Assembly (NCBI RefSeq): GCF_015355785.1
Contig: NZ_JADKYW010000003.1
Coordinates: forward strand, 470,028-534,027
Direction: 5' to 3'
Source: Arthrobacter gandavensis
GTDB lineage: Bacteria > Actinomycetota > Actinomycetes > Actinomycetales > Micrococcaceae
DNA: 64,000 nt
Made by a program: the position numbers and the translations under genes. Positions 1 to 8,848 of this stretch are shown here, one piece after another (position 1 is the first letter of the stretch; each line of letters begins with the position of its first letter). Below the pieces are notes generated by a model that made no database searches, was not told where the DNA came from, and worked only from the letters and a program-made list of their open reading frames with translations.

Positions 1-296
1 AGCTCAACCTCCACGAAGGAGAACTCAGTGTCCGTCTTGTTGATGACGTTGTGTTTGCTGCCGGCTTCGCGTGCGTAGGAATCCCCCACTACCAGGTCCC
101 GGGTGGCCTGGCCGCCGTAGGCCGTTTCGTAGCTCATGTGCCCGGCAGCGGTGGGAACCACCACGTAGTCCAGCTCATGCCGGTGCCAGCCGGTCTGGGT
201 ACCGGGAGGGAACCGCCATTCCGTGACGCGGACCCTGTCGTTGTCGATCTGCACGGTGGCAACGGCCTGTCCATAGTCCAGCGATGATGAGTTCAT
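1..296 (-). CDS. Cupin-domain protein, BauB-like (3' end cut by window edge)
   Basis: About 98 N-terminal residues are visible, starting at the ATG complementary to 294-296 (MNSSSLDYGQAV). The C-terminus lies beyond base 1. The segment GTQTGWHRHELDYVVVP has the His-x-His and acidic residue of a small metal-binding beta-barrel cupin, followed by a second cupin half (RDLVVGDSYAREAGSKH). Proteins of this size and motif occur beside beta-alanine aminotransferase and semialdehyde dehydrogenase genes (the bauABCD locus of Pseudomonas), which matches the neighbouring genes at 2144-5025. The exact reaction of BauB-type cupins is not settled. It is divergent from the dehydrogenase and co-directional with the PucR gene upstream (64 bp gap), so the two may be cotranscribed. 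Family is confident, role is inferred from context. Confidence 0.75.
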   Translation of the reverse strand, partial: MNSSSLDYGQAVATVQIDNDRVRVTEWRFPPGTQTGWHRHELDYVVVPTAAGHMSYETAYGGQATRDLVVGDSYAREAGSKHNVINKTDTEFSFVEVE

Positions 297-359
297 GGGT
301 TGAACCTACCGTGGCAGGATCGGCCCCTCTGACCAGACGGGAGTTTGTTACCGCACCCA

Positions 360-1997
360 TCAGCCCGCAGGCGAAAGCGACTGCAGCTGGCGCAGCAGAA
401 CTGCCACGTGCAGCGAGGTCCGGGACTCCGGATCGTCCAGCGAGACCCCCAGCCGAGACTCAAGCTTCTGCAGCCGGGCGTACAGCGTTGGACGGCTGAG
501 GTAGCCGCTGCGGGCAAGCGCCGTCTTGTTGCCCCCGCACTCCAGGAACCGGGCCAGGAGCGCGAGGTCATCCGGTGCATCAATCCCCCGCAGCTCCGCC
601 TCCGCAAAGGAAACCGCCCGCGGGTCTTCCCGCAGCAGCGCCAGGAGCCCGCGGAGCCGGACGTCGGTGGACCGGAAATACCGGTTGGCTCCCGCGGAAA
701 GCGTGCTCGCCGTCTGCGCGACGTGCGCTGCCTCGTCCAGGCCGGCAGCGGCATCGGACAGCCGGGACCTGGCCCGGCCCACGCCGGCGGTCCAGCGCAG
801 TTCCCCCGCCCCGGCGGAGGTACGCGCCGCAAGGTCCCCGCAGATGCGCTCCAGCAGGCTGTCCTCCAGCATCCGGGCCGGAAGCGCGAGCAGCACCGCC
901 ACCTGCCCGGTCCGCAGTGCAGCCGCGAGCGCGCTGTTCCGGGTGGCCGCAAGCACTGACTCGAGCATCTCCAGCAGGGCGCGTTCCTTGCGCTGCATTG
1001 ACATCGGATCCTTGCCGGACCCGGAGTCAAGGTGGAGCACCAGCGGCAGGTAGGCCGGTGAAGGCTTCAGTCCCAGTGCGGATGCGCGGGTGAGGGCCTC
1101 ATCCTCGTCCTGGGCCCGGGCGCCCCGCAGCTCATGAATCAGCCCGGCCTGTGCCTGCTGGGCCAGGCCGGCCTGGTCCCGTTCGGCCAGGCGGTTGATG
1201 GACAGCGCCTGCCCGCCACGCTCCAGGACCATGGAGGCCTCGGCGGCAGCGGCCGGACCCACCGGGACGCCGGGCAGCACCAGCCTGCCCCACTGAGCGC
1301 TGCCCAGCCCCACCGGTGTCTGCAGCCAGCGCTCGTCACCGGCCACCTTCGTCTCCGGGTAGGCGTGTACGGCCCGCGAGCGCCGCTGCCAGTCCCGCAG
1401 GAGTTCCTGGGCCGGCCAGCCGGCGGCGGCGAACGCCACTACCAGGTGCGAACTGTCCTCCAGTACCACCGGCGCTCCCAGCAGCTCAGCGGTGCGGTCC
1501 ACAATCTCCTGCACGTCGGCGCTCTCTAGGCTCAGCATGGTGAAGACTTCATGCACCTGGCGGGCTTTTTCAACCTGCTCAAGCTGGCCGGCAACAATCC
1601 TGCGGTGCACCACCTCGGTGACCTCCACGAACCGCACGGTCCGGTGCAGGCGGACCACCGGCAGCCCGCGCCCGGCGGCAGAACTCACCGCCCGTGCCCC
1701 GGCGGCCAGTGCCTCCGCAGCCCTCGGCCGTTCCGCTGGAATCTCGACGACGACGCCGGCCACTCCCGCGGCCTGGAGCCCCGCGAGGTACTCCGCAGCC
1801 TGGTCCGCCGACTCTCCGAAGGCCAGACCGGTGGTCAGCACCAGCTCCCCGCCTTCGAGGAGATCTGCCAGGCTGAACAGCTCGGCCACGTGCACCCAGC
1901 GGACCGGCACATCCAGGATGTCCCTTCCCGCGAGGACTTCCGGTTCCCCGGCCCGGACCACGTCGAGGTCCAGGACGGTGCTCAGCTGCAGGCTCAT
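360..1997 (-). CDS. PucR-family transcriptional regulator
   Basis: The 545-residue protein has an N-terminal PucR-type sensory domain (from about residue 8, containing VRWVHVAELFSLADLLEGGE). A middle GGDEF-like/CdaR region follows. The C-terminal helix-turn-helix of the HTH_30 class lies at about residues 480-540 (GGNKTALARSGYLSRPTLYARLQKLE). PucR proteins are usually activators of purine, amino acid or amine catabolic genes. It lies head-to-head with the semialdehyde dehydrogenase/aminotransferase pair, so it is the obvious regulator of that operon and perhaps of the cupin gene downstream. The start ATG at 1995-1997 opens directly on the PucR domain. The effector cannot be read from the sequence; an omega-amino acid or its aldehyde is a reasonable guess. 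Confidence 0.9.
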   Translation of the reverse strand: MSLQLSTVLDLDVVRAGEPEVLAGRDILDVPVRWVHVAELFSLADLLEGGELVLTTGLAFGESADQAAEYLAGLQAAGVAGVVVEIPAERPRAAEALAAGARAVSSAAGRGLPVVRLHRTVRFVEVTEVVHRRIVAGQLEQVEKARQVHEVFTMLSLESADVQEIVDRTAELLGAPVVLEDSSHLVVAFAAAGWPAQELLRDWQRRSRAVHAYPETKVAGDERWLQTPVGLGSAQWGRLVLPGVPVGPAAAAEASMVLERGGQALSINRLAERDQAGLAQQAQAGLIHELRGARAQDEDEALTRASALGLKPSPAYLPLVLHLDSGSGKDPMSMQRKERALLEMLESVLAATRNSALAAALRTGQVAVLLALPARMLEDSLLERICGDLAARTSAGAGELRWTAGVGRARSRLSDAAAGLDEAAHVAQTASTLSAGANRYFRSTDVRLRGLLALLREDPRAVSFAEAELRGIDAPDDLALLARFLECGGNKTALARSGYLSRPTLYARLQKLESRLGVSLDDPESRTSLHVAVLLRQLQSLSPAG

Positions 1998-2042
1998 GCT
2001 GGGAGTCTAGGCAGGACCCGCACAATCCGCCCGACGAAGTGT

Positions 2043-2086
2043 AAAGATTTCCGAATATTTCCTGACACCATGGCAATGTCCGCCAT
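2043..2086. promoter_or_regulatory. Divergent control region with two 10-bp direct repeats (possible PucR site)
   Basis: In the 146 bp between the PucR gene and the dehydrogenase, AAAGATTTCC (2043-2052) is followed immediately by GAATATTTCC (2053-2062). These are tandem near-copies at a spacing of one helical turn. Just downstream is a short inverted repeat ATGGC/GCCAT (2070-2074 and 2082-2086). The position between divergent genes makes this the likely regulator-binding region. Assignment to PucR is inference. Confidence 0.4.
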
Positions 2087-2143
2087 ACGGCAGCTGCGGC
2101 TTAGATGGTGTCCAGCCCACCTTCTACGCCCCAAGGAGCAAAC

Positions 2144-3634
2144 GTGCAGACCACGCAGCACTGGATCAACGGCGCCTTCACGGCACCGGCAGACACCCGC
2201 CTCGCCGACGTCACCAACCCGGCCACCGGCAAGACCACCTCCCAGGTAGCCCTGGCCAGCGAGGAAACCGTCAACGACGCCGTTGCAGCGGCCGCTGCCG
2301 CCTTCCCGGCCTGGCGCGACACATCCCTGGCCCGCCGGGTGCAGATCCTGTTCAACTTCCGCGAGCTGCTCAACGCCCGCAAGCCGGAGCTGGCCGCCAT
2401 CATCACCGCGGAGCACGGCAAGGTCCTCGACGACGCACTCGGCGAAATCAGCCGCGGCCAGGAAGTGGTCGAATTCGCCTGCGGCATCCCCCACCTGCTC
2501 AAGGGCGGCTTCACGGAGAACGCCTCCACCAAGGTTGACGTCCACTCCATCCGCCAGCCGGTTGGGCCCGCAGCCATCATCAGCCCGTTCAACTTCCCGG
2601 CCATGGTTCCCATGTGGTTCTTCCCGGTGGCCATCGCCACCGGCAATACCGTTGTGGTCAAGCCCAGCGAGAAGGACCCGACGGCCGTCAACTGGATCGC
2701 CGAGCTGTGGAAGGAAGCCGGCCTGCCGGACGGCGTCTTCAATGTGGTGCACGGCGACAAGGTTGCCGTGGACACCCTGCTGCACCATCCGGACATCAAG
2801 TCCGTCTCCTTCGTGGGCTCCACCCCGATCGCGCAGTACGTCTACCGTGAAGGCACGGCCAGCGGCAAGCGCGTCCAGGCCCTGGGCGGCGCCAAGAACC
2901 ACATGATCGTCCTGCCCGATGCCGACCTGGACCTGGCAGCCGATGCCGCTGTCAACGCCGGCTTCGGTTCCGCCGGGGAGCGCTGCATGGCCATCTCCGC
3001 GCTCGTCGCCGTCGGGCCCGTGGGTGACGAACTGGTTGCCAAGATCGCCGAGCGCACCCGCACGCTGCGCATTGGCGACGGCCTGCGCGGCACCGACATG
3101 GGCCCGCTGGTCACCTCCGCCCACCGGGACAAGGTTGCAGGCTACATCGACGCCGGCGAAGCCGCCGGAGCCACCGTTGTCCTGGACGGACGCAAGGTGG
3201 AAGCCGACGCGGACGGTGAAGGCTTCTTCCTGGGCCCGACCCTCTTCGACCACGTCACCCCTGAGATGTCCATCTACACCGATGAAATCTTCGGTCCCGT
3301 GCTCTCCGTGGTCCGCGCGGACAGCTATGACGAGGCACTCGCCCTCATCAACGCCAACCAGTACGGCAACGGCACCGCGATCTTCACCAACGACGGCGGT
3401 GCCGCCCGCCGTTTCCAGAACGAAGTCCAGGTGGGCATGGTGGGCATCAACGTGCCGATCCCCGTTCCCATGGCCTACTACTCCTTCGGCGGCTGGAAGA
3501 ACTCGCTCTTCGGCGATTCCCACGCCCACGGCACCGAGGGCGTGCACTTCTTCACCCGCGGCAAGGTTGTCACCACCCGCTGGCTCGACCCGAGCCACGG
3601 TGGCCTGAACCTCGGCTTCCCGCAGAACGCCTAG
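2144..3634 (+). CDS. mmsA: CoA-acylating (methyl)malonate-semialdehyde dehydrogenase
   Basis: This 496-residue aldehyde dehydrogenase converts malonate or methylmalonate semialdehyde plus CoA and NAD+ to acetyl- or propionyl-CoA. The catalytic Cys is at about residue 281 (GERCMAIS). The general-base Glu of ordinary ALDHs is replaced in the GGAKNH motif (about 249-253), as is characteristic of MMSDH enzymes that use CoA. The NAD-binding segment KPSEKDPT is near 173-180. I chose the GTG at 2144 because AAGGAG lies 5 bp upstream at 2133-2138; the longer frame from 2105 has no ribosome site and adds 13 unconserved residues. The aminotransferase gene follows after 20 bp, so transamination of an omega-amino acid and oxidation of the resulting semialdehyde are coupled in one operon. 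Confidence 0.92.
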   Translation: MQTTQHWINGAFTAPADTRLADVTNPATGKTTSQVALASEETVNDAVAAAAAAFPAWRDTSLARRVQILFNFRELLNARKPELAAIITAEHGKVLDDALGEISRGQEVVEFACGIPHLLKGGFTENASTKVDVHSIRQPVGPAAIISPFNFPAMVPMWFFPVAIATGNTVVVKPSEKDPTAVNWIAELWKEAGLPDGVFNVVHGDKVAVDTLLHHPDIKSVSFVGSTPIAQYVYREGTASGKRVQALGGAKNHMIVLPDADLDLAADAAVNAGFGSAGERCMAISALVAVGPVGDELVAKIAERTRTLRIGDGLRGTDMGPLVTSAHRDKVAGYIDAGEAAGATVVLDGRKVEADADGEGFFLGPTLFDHVTPEMSIYTDEIFGPVLSVVRADSYDEALALINANQYGNGTAIFTNDGGAARRFQNEVQVGMVGINVPIPVPMAYYSFGGWKNSLFGDSHAHGTEGVHFFTRGKVVTTRWLDPSHGGLNLGFPQNA

Positions 3635-3654
3635 GCACACGGAAGGATTTCAGA

Positions 3655-5025
3655 ATGAGCACAACCGCCGAAACGGCAGTCACCGAAGAGGAACTGGCCG
3701 CAGGACGCCGCGCCCATGAGCTGGACCGCAAGCACGTGTTTCACTCCTGGTCCGCCCAGAAGCAGATCAACCCGATGACCATCACCCGGGCCGAAGGGTC
3801 CTACGTCTGGGACGGCGAGGGCCGCAAGCTGCTGGACTTCTCCTCCCAGCTGGTCAACACCAACATTGGCCACCAGCACCCCAAGGTAGTAGCGGCCATC
3901 CAGGAACAGGCCGGCAAGCTCTGCACCATTGCTCCGCAGTACGTCAACGATGCCCGGTCCGAAGCGGCGCGCCTGGTCTCCGAGCTGACCCCGGGGAACC
4001 TGGACACGGTGTTCTTCACCAACGGCGGCGCCGACGCCATTGAGCACGCCATTCGCATGGCCCGCCTGCACACGGGACGCTACAAGGTCCTGTCCGCGTA
4101 CCGTTCCTACCACGGCGGCACCGCACTGGCCGTGAACGTGACGGGCGACCCGCGCCGGATTCCCAATGACTACGGCACCTCCGGAACCGTGCACTTCCAT
4201 ATTCCGTTCCTGTACCGCAGCCAGTTCCACGCCGCCACGCAGGAAGAAGAGGTCCAGCGGGCACTGGACCACCTGGAGCAGCTCATCCTCCTGGAAGGTC
4301 CCGGTGCCTTCGCCGCCCTGGTCCTTGAGTCGATTCCGGGAACCGCCGGGATCATGGTTCCCCCGCCCGGCTACCTGGCCGGAGTCCGGGAGCTGACCCG
4401 CAAGTACGGAATCGTGTTCATTGCCGACGAGGTCATGGCCGGTTTCGGCCGGTCCGGCAAGTGGTTCGCCGTAGAGCACGCCGACGGCGTGGAACCTGAC
4501 CTGCTCACCTTCGCCAAGGGCGTGAACTCGGGCTACGTCCCGCTGGGCGGCGTGGCAATCTCCGACGAGATCGCCGGCACCTTTGCCAACTCGCCCTACC
4601 CGGGCGGCCTGACGTACTCCGGCCATCCGCTGGCCTGTGCGGCTGCCGTAGCCACCATCAATGCCATGCGCGAAGAAGGCATGGTGGAACACGCCGCGAA
4701 CCTCGGTGAAACGGTCTTCGGACCGGCCCTGGCCGAACTCGCGCAGAAGCACCCTTCTGTGGGCGAAGTCCGCGGAACGGGCGCGTTCTGGGCCATTGAG
4801 TTCGTCCAAAACCGCGAAACCCGTGAACCGCTGGCCCCGTACGGCGGGTCCAGCCCGGCGATGAACGAACTCATTGCCGGCTGCAAGGAACGCGGACTCC
4901 TGCCGTTCGCCAATTTCAACCGCATCCATGTGGTGCCGCCGCTGAATATCACCGAGGAGGACGCCCGCACCGGCCTGGGCATCCTCGATGAAGTCATGGC
5001 GATTGCGGACGGTTACACCGAGTAA
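3655..5025 (+). CDS. Class III aminotransferase (omega-amino acid:pyruvate type)
   Basis: The 456-residue PLP enzyme has the fold-type I class III signature: IADEVMAGFGRSG with the PLP-binding Asp near residue 258, and the Schiff-base lysine at about 288 in LTFAKGVNSGY. NGGADAIEHAIRMAR (about 123-137) is the cofactor-phosphate region. In context with the CoA-acylating dehydrogenase and the BauB-like cupin, the likely reaction is amino transfer from beta-alanine, 3-aminoisobutyrate or a related omega-amino acid to pyruvate, giving the semialdehyde used by the upstream enzyme. GGAAGG sits 8 bp before the ATG. Substrate range in this family is broad, so the exact amine donor is uncertain. It is the last gene of the operon and is followed by a strong hairpin. 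Confidence 0.88.
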   Translation: MSTTAETAVTEEELAAGRRAHELDRKHVFHSWSAQKQINPMTITRAEGSYVWDGEGRKLLDFSSQLVNTNIGHQHPKVVAAIQEQAGKLCTIAPQYVNDARSEAARLVSELTPGNLDTVFFTNGGADAIEHAIRMARLHTGRYKVLSAYRSYHGGTALAVNVTGDPRRIPNDYGTSGTVHFHIPFLYRSQFHAATQEEEVQRALDHLEQLILLEGPGAFAALVLESIPGTAGIMVPPPGYLAGVRELTRKYGIVFIADEVMAGFGRSGKWFAVEHADGVEPDLLTFAKGVNSGYVPLGGVAISDEIAGTFANSPYPGGLTYSGHPLACAAAVATINAMREEGMVEHAANLGETVFGPALAELAQKHPSVGEVRGTGAFWAIEFVQNRETREPLAPYGGSSPAMNELIAGCKERGLLPFANFNRIHVVPPLNITEEDARTGLGILDEVMAIADGYTE

Positions 5026-5042
5026 TCCGGTACGCGGCATGT

Positions 5043-5080
5043 GTCCAGCGGCGGGATCATTCCGGATCCCGCCGCTGGAC
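5043..5080 (+). terminator. Hairpin after the aminotransferase gene
   Basis: A perfect 16-bp inverted repeat (5043-5058 paired with 5065-5080) with a 6-nt loop lies 17 bp after the stop codon. There is no T-run after the stem, so it is a terminator-like or 3'-protecting structure rather than a textbook intrinsic terminator. Confidence 0.6.
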
Positions 5081-5142
5081 TCGCGCATGCAAAGACAGAA
5101 TGAACGCCCCAACTACGCAGGCTTTCCGCGAGATTGCCGCCG

Positions 5143-5212
5143 TTGACAAGCCTGCAGGGCTCCCGTTTGATAAGAGCAGCCGTTGCTTATGAATGGCATT
5201 CATTTAAATGCC
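5143..5212 (+). promoter_or_regulatory. Candidate promoter and palindrome upstream of the amine operon
   Basis: TTGACA at 5143-5148 matches the sigma-70 type -35 consensus. TTTGATAA, 17-18 bp further (5166-5173), could serve as the -10. Downstream, GGCATT and AATGCC (5195-5200 and 5207-5212) form a 6-bp inverted repeat around an AT-rich centre, a plausible operator. The rest of 5081-5281 shows no gene. Confidence 0.4.
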
Positions 5213-5281
5213 GGATCCGGCAAAGTGCTGGCTGCTGAACCCAATATCGACTGAAAGCATTCGAAGCGAAGCGAGGTTTTT

Positions 5282-6997
5282 GTGCCACAGTTCGAATGGA
5301 TTTTCCATTCCGGGGCGGTCTTCGACGGCCACCGCCTGGTCCCCGGGGCCAGCGCCGTGGCCGTGTCCGGCGGCGTCGTCTCAGCAGTCGGAACAGACGC
5401 AGGGCTCAAAGCCCAGGCCGGCCCTGCGACCCGGACGGTGGACCTGGCCGGAAGGCTGATCACCCCGGGGTTCACCGATGCCCACATCCACGCTGCCTAC
5501 GCCGGCGTGGAACGCCTGGGCTGCGACCTCGCTGAACTTAGCGGCGCACAGGCCTGCCTGGACCGCATCGCCGAGCACGCGGGACAGCCGGCCGGACCGG
5601 AGAACCCCGCCGGCTGGGTCACCGGCGGCGGCTGGTACAAAGGTGATTTTCCCGGCGGCTACCCGGACCGGCACGCGCTCGACGCCGTCGCACCCCACCG
5701 CCCGGTATACCTGATCAACCGGGACCACCACAGTGCCTGGGTAAACACCCTCGCCCTGGAGCTGGCCGGCATTGACGCTTCCACACCGGATCCCGCGGAC
5801 GGGCGCATAGAGCGCGATGCGGACGGCTTCCCCTCCGGCACCCTGCACGAGGGCGCCATGGACCTGGTGGCCCGGGTGCTGCCGCCGGTGACGGACGAGT
5901 TGCTCGCGGCCGGAATCCGCCACGCCCAGGAACACCTCTTCTCGGCGGGCGTGACCGGCTGGCAGGAGGCCATTCTTGGCAGCTACGGCGGCTACCCTGA
6001 TGCCTCCGCCGCGTACCGGTCCCTCGCCGCGGACGGAACGCTGAAGGCCCGCGCGGCCGGGGCGCTGTGGGTGCCGCGGGACACCACCGTGGATTCGGTT
6101 CCGGCCCTGGTGGAGTCTTTCGTGGAACGCCGGGAAGCAAACGCTGCAGCGGGTTTCCGGACCACCAGCGCGAAAATCATGGTGGACGGAGTTCCGGAAA
6201 ACTACACCGCTGCCATGCTGGACCCCTACCTGCGCCCCTGCGCCTGCGCCGGCGACGCCCCGGCGGATGAACGGGGCCTGCTCTATCTCTCGCCCGAGGT
6301 CCTCACCGCTGTGTCCATCGCCCTGGACGCTGCCGGGTTCGACCTCCATTTGCACGTGATTGGGGACCGCGCGGTCCGTACCGGGCTCGACGCCGTTGCT
6401 GCCGCCCGCGCCGCCAACCCGGGCTCCGCCGGACGGCATCACATGGCGCACCTGCAGGTCATCCACCCCCGGGACGTTGGCCGGTTCGCCGAACTGGACG
6501 TAACTGTCAACGCCCAGGCGCTGTGGGCCTGCAACGATGACCAGATGACGGAGCTGACACTTCCCCTGCTCGGCGAGGAACGTTCGGGCTGGCAGTATCC
6601 TTTCGCCAGCCTCGAAGCTGCCGGTGCCAGGCTGGCGATGGGATCCGACTGGCCCGTGTCCAGCCCCGATCCATGGCAGGCGATCCATGTGGCCGTCAAC
6701 CGTACCCACCCGGACTATCCCGATGCACCGCCGCTGGTCCCGGACCAGGCACTTGCCCTCACCAGCGCCCTCGCTGCCTACACCTCCGGCTCGGCCTGGC
6801 TCAACCGGTCCCGCGGCGGGACCCTGGCCCCGGGCACACCGGCGGACCTCGCCGTACACTCCGCCAATCCCTTCGACCTGGACCCCTCAGGCCTGTCCTC
6901 GCTGCAGAGCGACATGGTCCTGGTGGGCGGCGAACCCGTCTATATCCGTTCCACTGCCGATTCCGGCGAAGCATTACTCCAAAGGACCGCACCATGA
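5282..6997 (+). CDS. Amidohydrolase family protein, YtcJ-like
   Basis: The 571-residue metal-dependent hydrolase has an N-terminal composite beta domain ending in GRLITPGFTDAHIH, whose His-x-His pair binds the metal. HVIGDRAVRTG and MAHLQVIHP follow in the barrel, and the late GSDWPVSSPDPW motif carries the catalytic Asp. The length is normal for the YtcJ/NfdA group, which hydrolyses amide or formamide bonds; substrates are mostly unknown. The GTG start at 5282 begins the conserved domain within a few residues. Its stop overlaps the ATG of the FAD oxidoreductase (ATGATGA), so translation of the two is coupled. That suggests it liberates or processes the amine that the next enzyme oxidises. 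This role is inferred from the operon only. Confidence 0.85.
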   Translation: MPQFEWIFHSGAVFDGHRLVPGASAVAVSGGVVSAVGTDAGLKAQAGPATRTVDLAGRLITPGFTDAHIHAAYAGVERLGCDLAELSGAQACLDRIAEHAGQPAGPENPAGWVTGGGWYKGDFPGGYPDRHALDAVAPHRPVYLINRDHHSAWVNTLALELAGIDASTPDPADGRIERDADGFPSGTLHEGAMDLVARVLPPVTDELLAAGIRHAQEHLFSAGVTGWQEAILGSYGGYPDASAAYRSLAADGTLKARAAGALWVPRDTTVDSVPALVESFVERREANAAAGFRTTSAKIMVDGVPENYTAAMLDPYLRPCACAGDAPADERGLLYLSPEVLTAVSIALDAAGFDLHLHVIGDRAVRTGLDAVAAARAANPGSAGRHHMAHLQVIHPRDVGRFAELDVTVNAQALWACNDDQMTELTLPLLGEERSGWQYPFASLEAAGARLAMGSDWPVSSPDPWQAIHVAVNRTHPDYPDAPPLVPDQALALTSALAAYTSGSAWLNRSRGGTLAPGTPADLAVHSANPFDLDPSGLSSLQSDMVLVGGEPVYIRSTADSGEALLQRTAP

Positions 6998-8433
6998 TGA
7001 CCGTTTACGACCTCGCCGAGAACCAGTACGGCAAGCCGCGCGCCGCGAAGGCCCTCGCCGGAGCTGCCCGCGAGCCGTACTGGCTGGACGACCCGGAGCG
7101 GCCGGATGCCCTGCCCGCCCTGGAGATCGACACGGAGACGGACCTCGCCGTCGTCGGCGGCGGGTACACGGGCCTGTGGACGGCGCTGATGGCCAAGGAA
7201 CGCGATCCCGGCCGCCGCGTGGTGCTGCTGGAGGCCTCCCGCATCGCCTGGGCGGCCTCCGGCCGCAACGGTGGTTTCTGCGAGGCGTCGCTGACCCACG
7301 GTGAGTCGAACGGGTTGAAGCATCTCCCGGACGAGGCCGAGCAGCTGGACCGGCTGGGCCGGGAAAACCTGCGCGAAATGGCCGAAACCATCCAGCGCTA
7401 CGGCATCGACTGCGGCTTTGAACTCACCGGAAGCCTGTCCGTGGCCACCGAAGCCCACCAGGTCCGGTGGCTGGAGGAAGAAGCAGACGCGGACAATCCT
7501 GACCTGGTGTTCCTGGACCGGGACGAGGTGCGCAAGGAAGTTGCTTCCCCGCTCTACCTCGCCGGCCTCTGGGACCGCACCAGTACGGCGCTGCTCAACC
7601 CGGCCCGGCTCGCCTGGGGGCTGCAGCGGGCAGCCCTGGAAGCCGGCGTCGAAATCTACGAGGACTCTCCGGTGCGGGACCTCAGGAACGCGGGCGGAAA
7701 GGTCCGGGTACTGACCGACGGCGGGACCGTCACCGCTGCCCGGGTTGCCCTGGCCACCAACGTGTTTCCGTCCCTGCTCAGGCGCACCCGGCTGTTCACT
7801 GTCCCGGTCTACGACTATGCGCTGATGACCGAGCCCCTTTCCGCAGACCAGCTCGCAGCCATTGGCTGGCACAACCGCCAGGGCCTGAGCGACCTCAACA
7901 ACCGGTTCCACTATTACCGGCTCACCACGGACCGCGACGGCGCGGCCCGCATCCTGTTCGGCGGCTACGACGCCGTGTACAACTACGGCCGCCGCATGAA
8001 GCCGGAGTATGAGCACCGGCAGGAAACCTACGAGCGGCTCGCGTCCCATTTCGCCGCCACCTTCCCCCAGCTCGCCGACGTGGGCTTCAGCCACGCCTGG
8101 GGCGGGGCGATCGATACCTGCAGCCGGTTCTTCGCCTTTTTCACCACCGCGTTCGGCGGAAAAGTCGCCTACTCCGCCGGTTACACCGGCCTCGGAGTGG
8201 GTGCAACGCGCTTCGGTGCCAACGTTCTGCTGGACCTGCTCTCCGGCGAGAAAACCGAACGAACGGAACTGCAGATGGTCAGACGCAAACCGCTCCCGTT
8301 CCCTCCCGAACCGGTGGCCTGGCTGGGCGTCAAGATCACCACCGCGGCCATGGTCCGGGCCGACCGCCGGCAGGGCCGCCGCGGCCCGTGGCTGAAGGTT
8401 ATGGACGCAGTCGGGATGGGGTTCGACTCATGA
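6994..8433 (+). CDS. FAD-dependent amine oxidoreductase (DAO family, PuuB-like)
   Basis: The 479-residue protein has the Rossmann FAD fingerprint (DLAVVGGGYTGLWTA, about residues 46-60) and the GRNGGF motif found in gamma-glutamylputrescine oxidase/OrdL relatives. A C-terminal AYSAGYTGLGVG segment matches the second FAD contact. Enzymes of this group oxidise primary or secondary amines to aldehydes with O2 or an acceptor. The next two genes encode a cupin and an aminobutyraldehyde dehydrogenase, so oxidation of an amine such as putrescine or a conjugate to the aldehyde is the natural reading. I start at the ATG at 6994, which overlaps the upstream stop; the much longer upstream frame is a shadow of the amidohydrolase. 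Confidence 0.85.
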   Translation: MMTVYDLAENQYGKPRAAKALAGAAREPYWLDDPERPDALPALEIDTETDLAVVGGGYTGLWTALMAKERDPGRRVVLLEASRIAWAASGRNGGFCEASLTHGESNGLKHLPDEAEQLDRLGRENLREMAETIQRYGIDCGFELTGSLSVATEAHQVRWLEEEADADNPDLVFLDRDEVRKEVASPLYLAGLWDRTSTALLNPARLAWGLQRAALEAGVEIYEDSPVRDLRNAGGKVRVLTDGGTVTAARVALATNVFPSLLRRTRLFTVPVYDYALMTEPLSADQLAAIGWHNRQGLSDLNNRFHYYRLTTDRDGAARILFGGYDAVYNYGRRMKPEYEHRQETYERLASHFAATFPQLADVGFSHAWGGAIDTCSRFFAFFTTAFGGKVAYSAGYTGLGVGATRFGANVLLDLLSGEKTERTELQMVRRKPLPFPPEPVAWLGVKITTAAMVRADRRQGRRGPWLKVMDAVGMGFDS

Positions 8434-8795
8434 CCACCACCTTGCTGCCCGCCGGCGTGCCCGTGCAGCCCGAGGCCCTGGACCTGGTCCGCGAACCCGT
8501 CCCCGCCGAGGCTGTTGCCTCCGGAACCCCTGCCACCGCGGTCCACCCGCTGGGGAACTTCGGCGGAGTGGACCTGGGCGTCTGGGAGATGACCGAAGGC
8601 GGCATGTACGACACCGAAGCCGACGAGGTCTTCCTGGTGCTCTCCGGCGCCGCGGCCGTCGATTTCCTGGCCGAAGACGGCACGGTCGCCTCCACCGCCG
8701 CGCTGGGTCCGCACACCCTGATGCGGCTGGCCGCCGGAACCCGAACCCGCTGGACGGTCACCGAAACCCTTCGCAAGGTCTATCTGACCAGTTAG
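8430..8795 (+). CDS. Small cupin protein (cupin_3/DUF861 type)
   Basis: The 121-residue single-domain cupin overlaps the previous stop codon by an ATGA junction. The motifs LGVWEMTEGGMYDTEADEVF and GPHTLMRLAAGTRTRWTV correspond to the two cupin half-motifs of the DUF861 family. In this family the histidines are often partly missing, and here the first motif lacks the usual His-x-His, so metal binding is uncertain. Such cupins commonly sit beside PuuB-type oxidases. Role unknown; possibly handling of an unstable imine or aldehyde intermediate (inference). Confidence 0.8.
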   Translation: MTTTLLPAGVPVQPEALDLVREPVPAEAVASGTPATAVHPLGNFGGVDLGVWEMTEGGMYDTEADEVFLVLSGAAAVDFLAEDGTVASTAALGPHTLMRLAAGTRTRWTVTETLRKVYLTS

Positions 8796-8848
8796 CGTCC
8801 GGAACCCCGGCCGCGACCAGTAACCCCAACACCTTCACGGAGTAAGAC

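Noticed and set aside
3631-5112. 493-residue open frame on the minus strand opposite the aminotransferase
   Set aside because: Antisense shadow in high-GC DNA. The plus-strand protein has all class III catalytic residues, while the minus frame has no recognisable domain.
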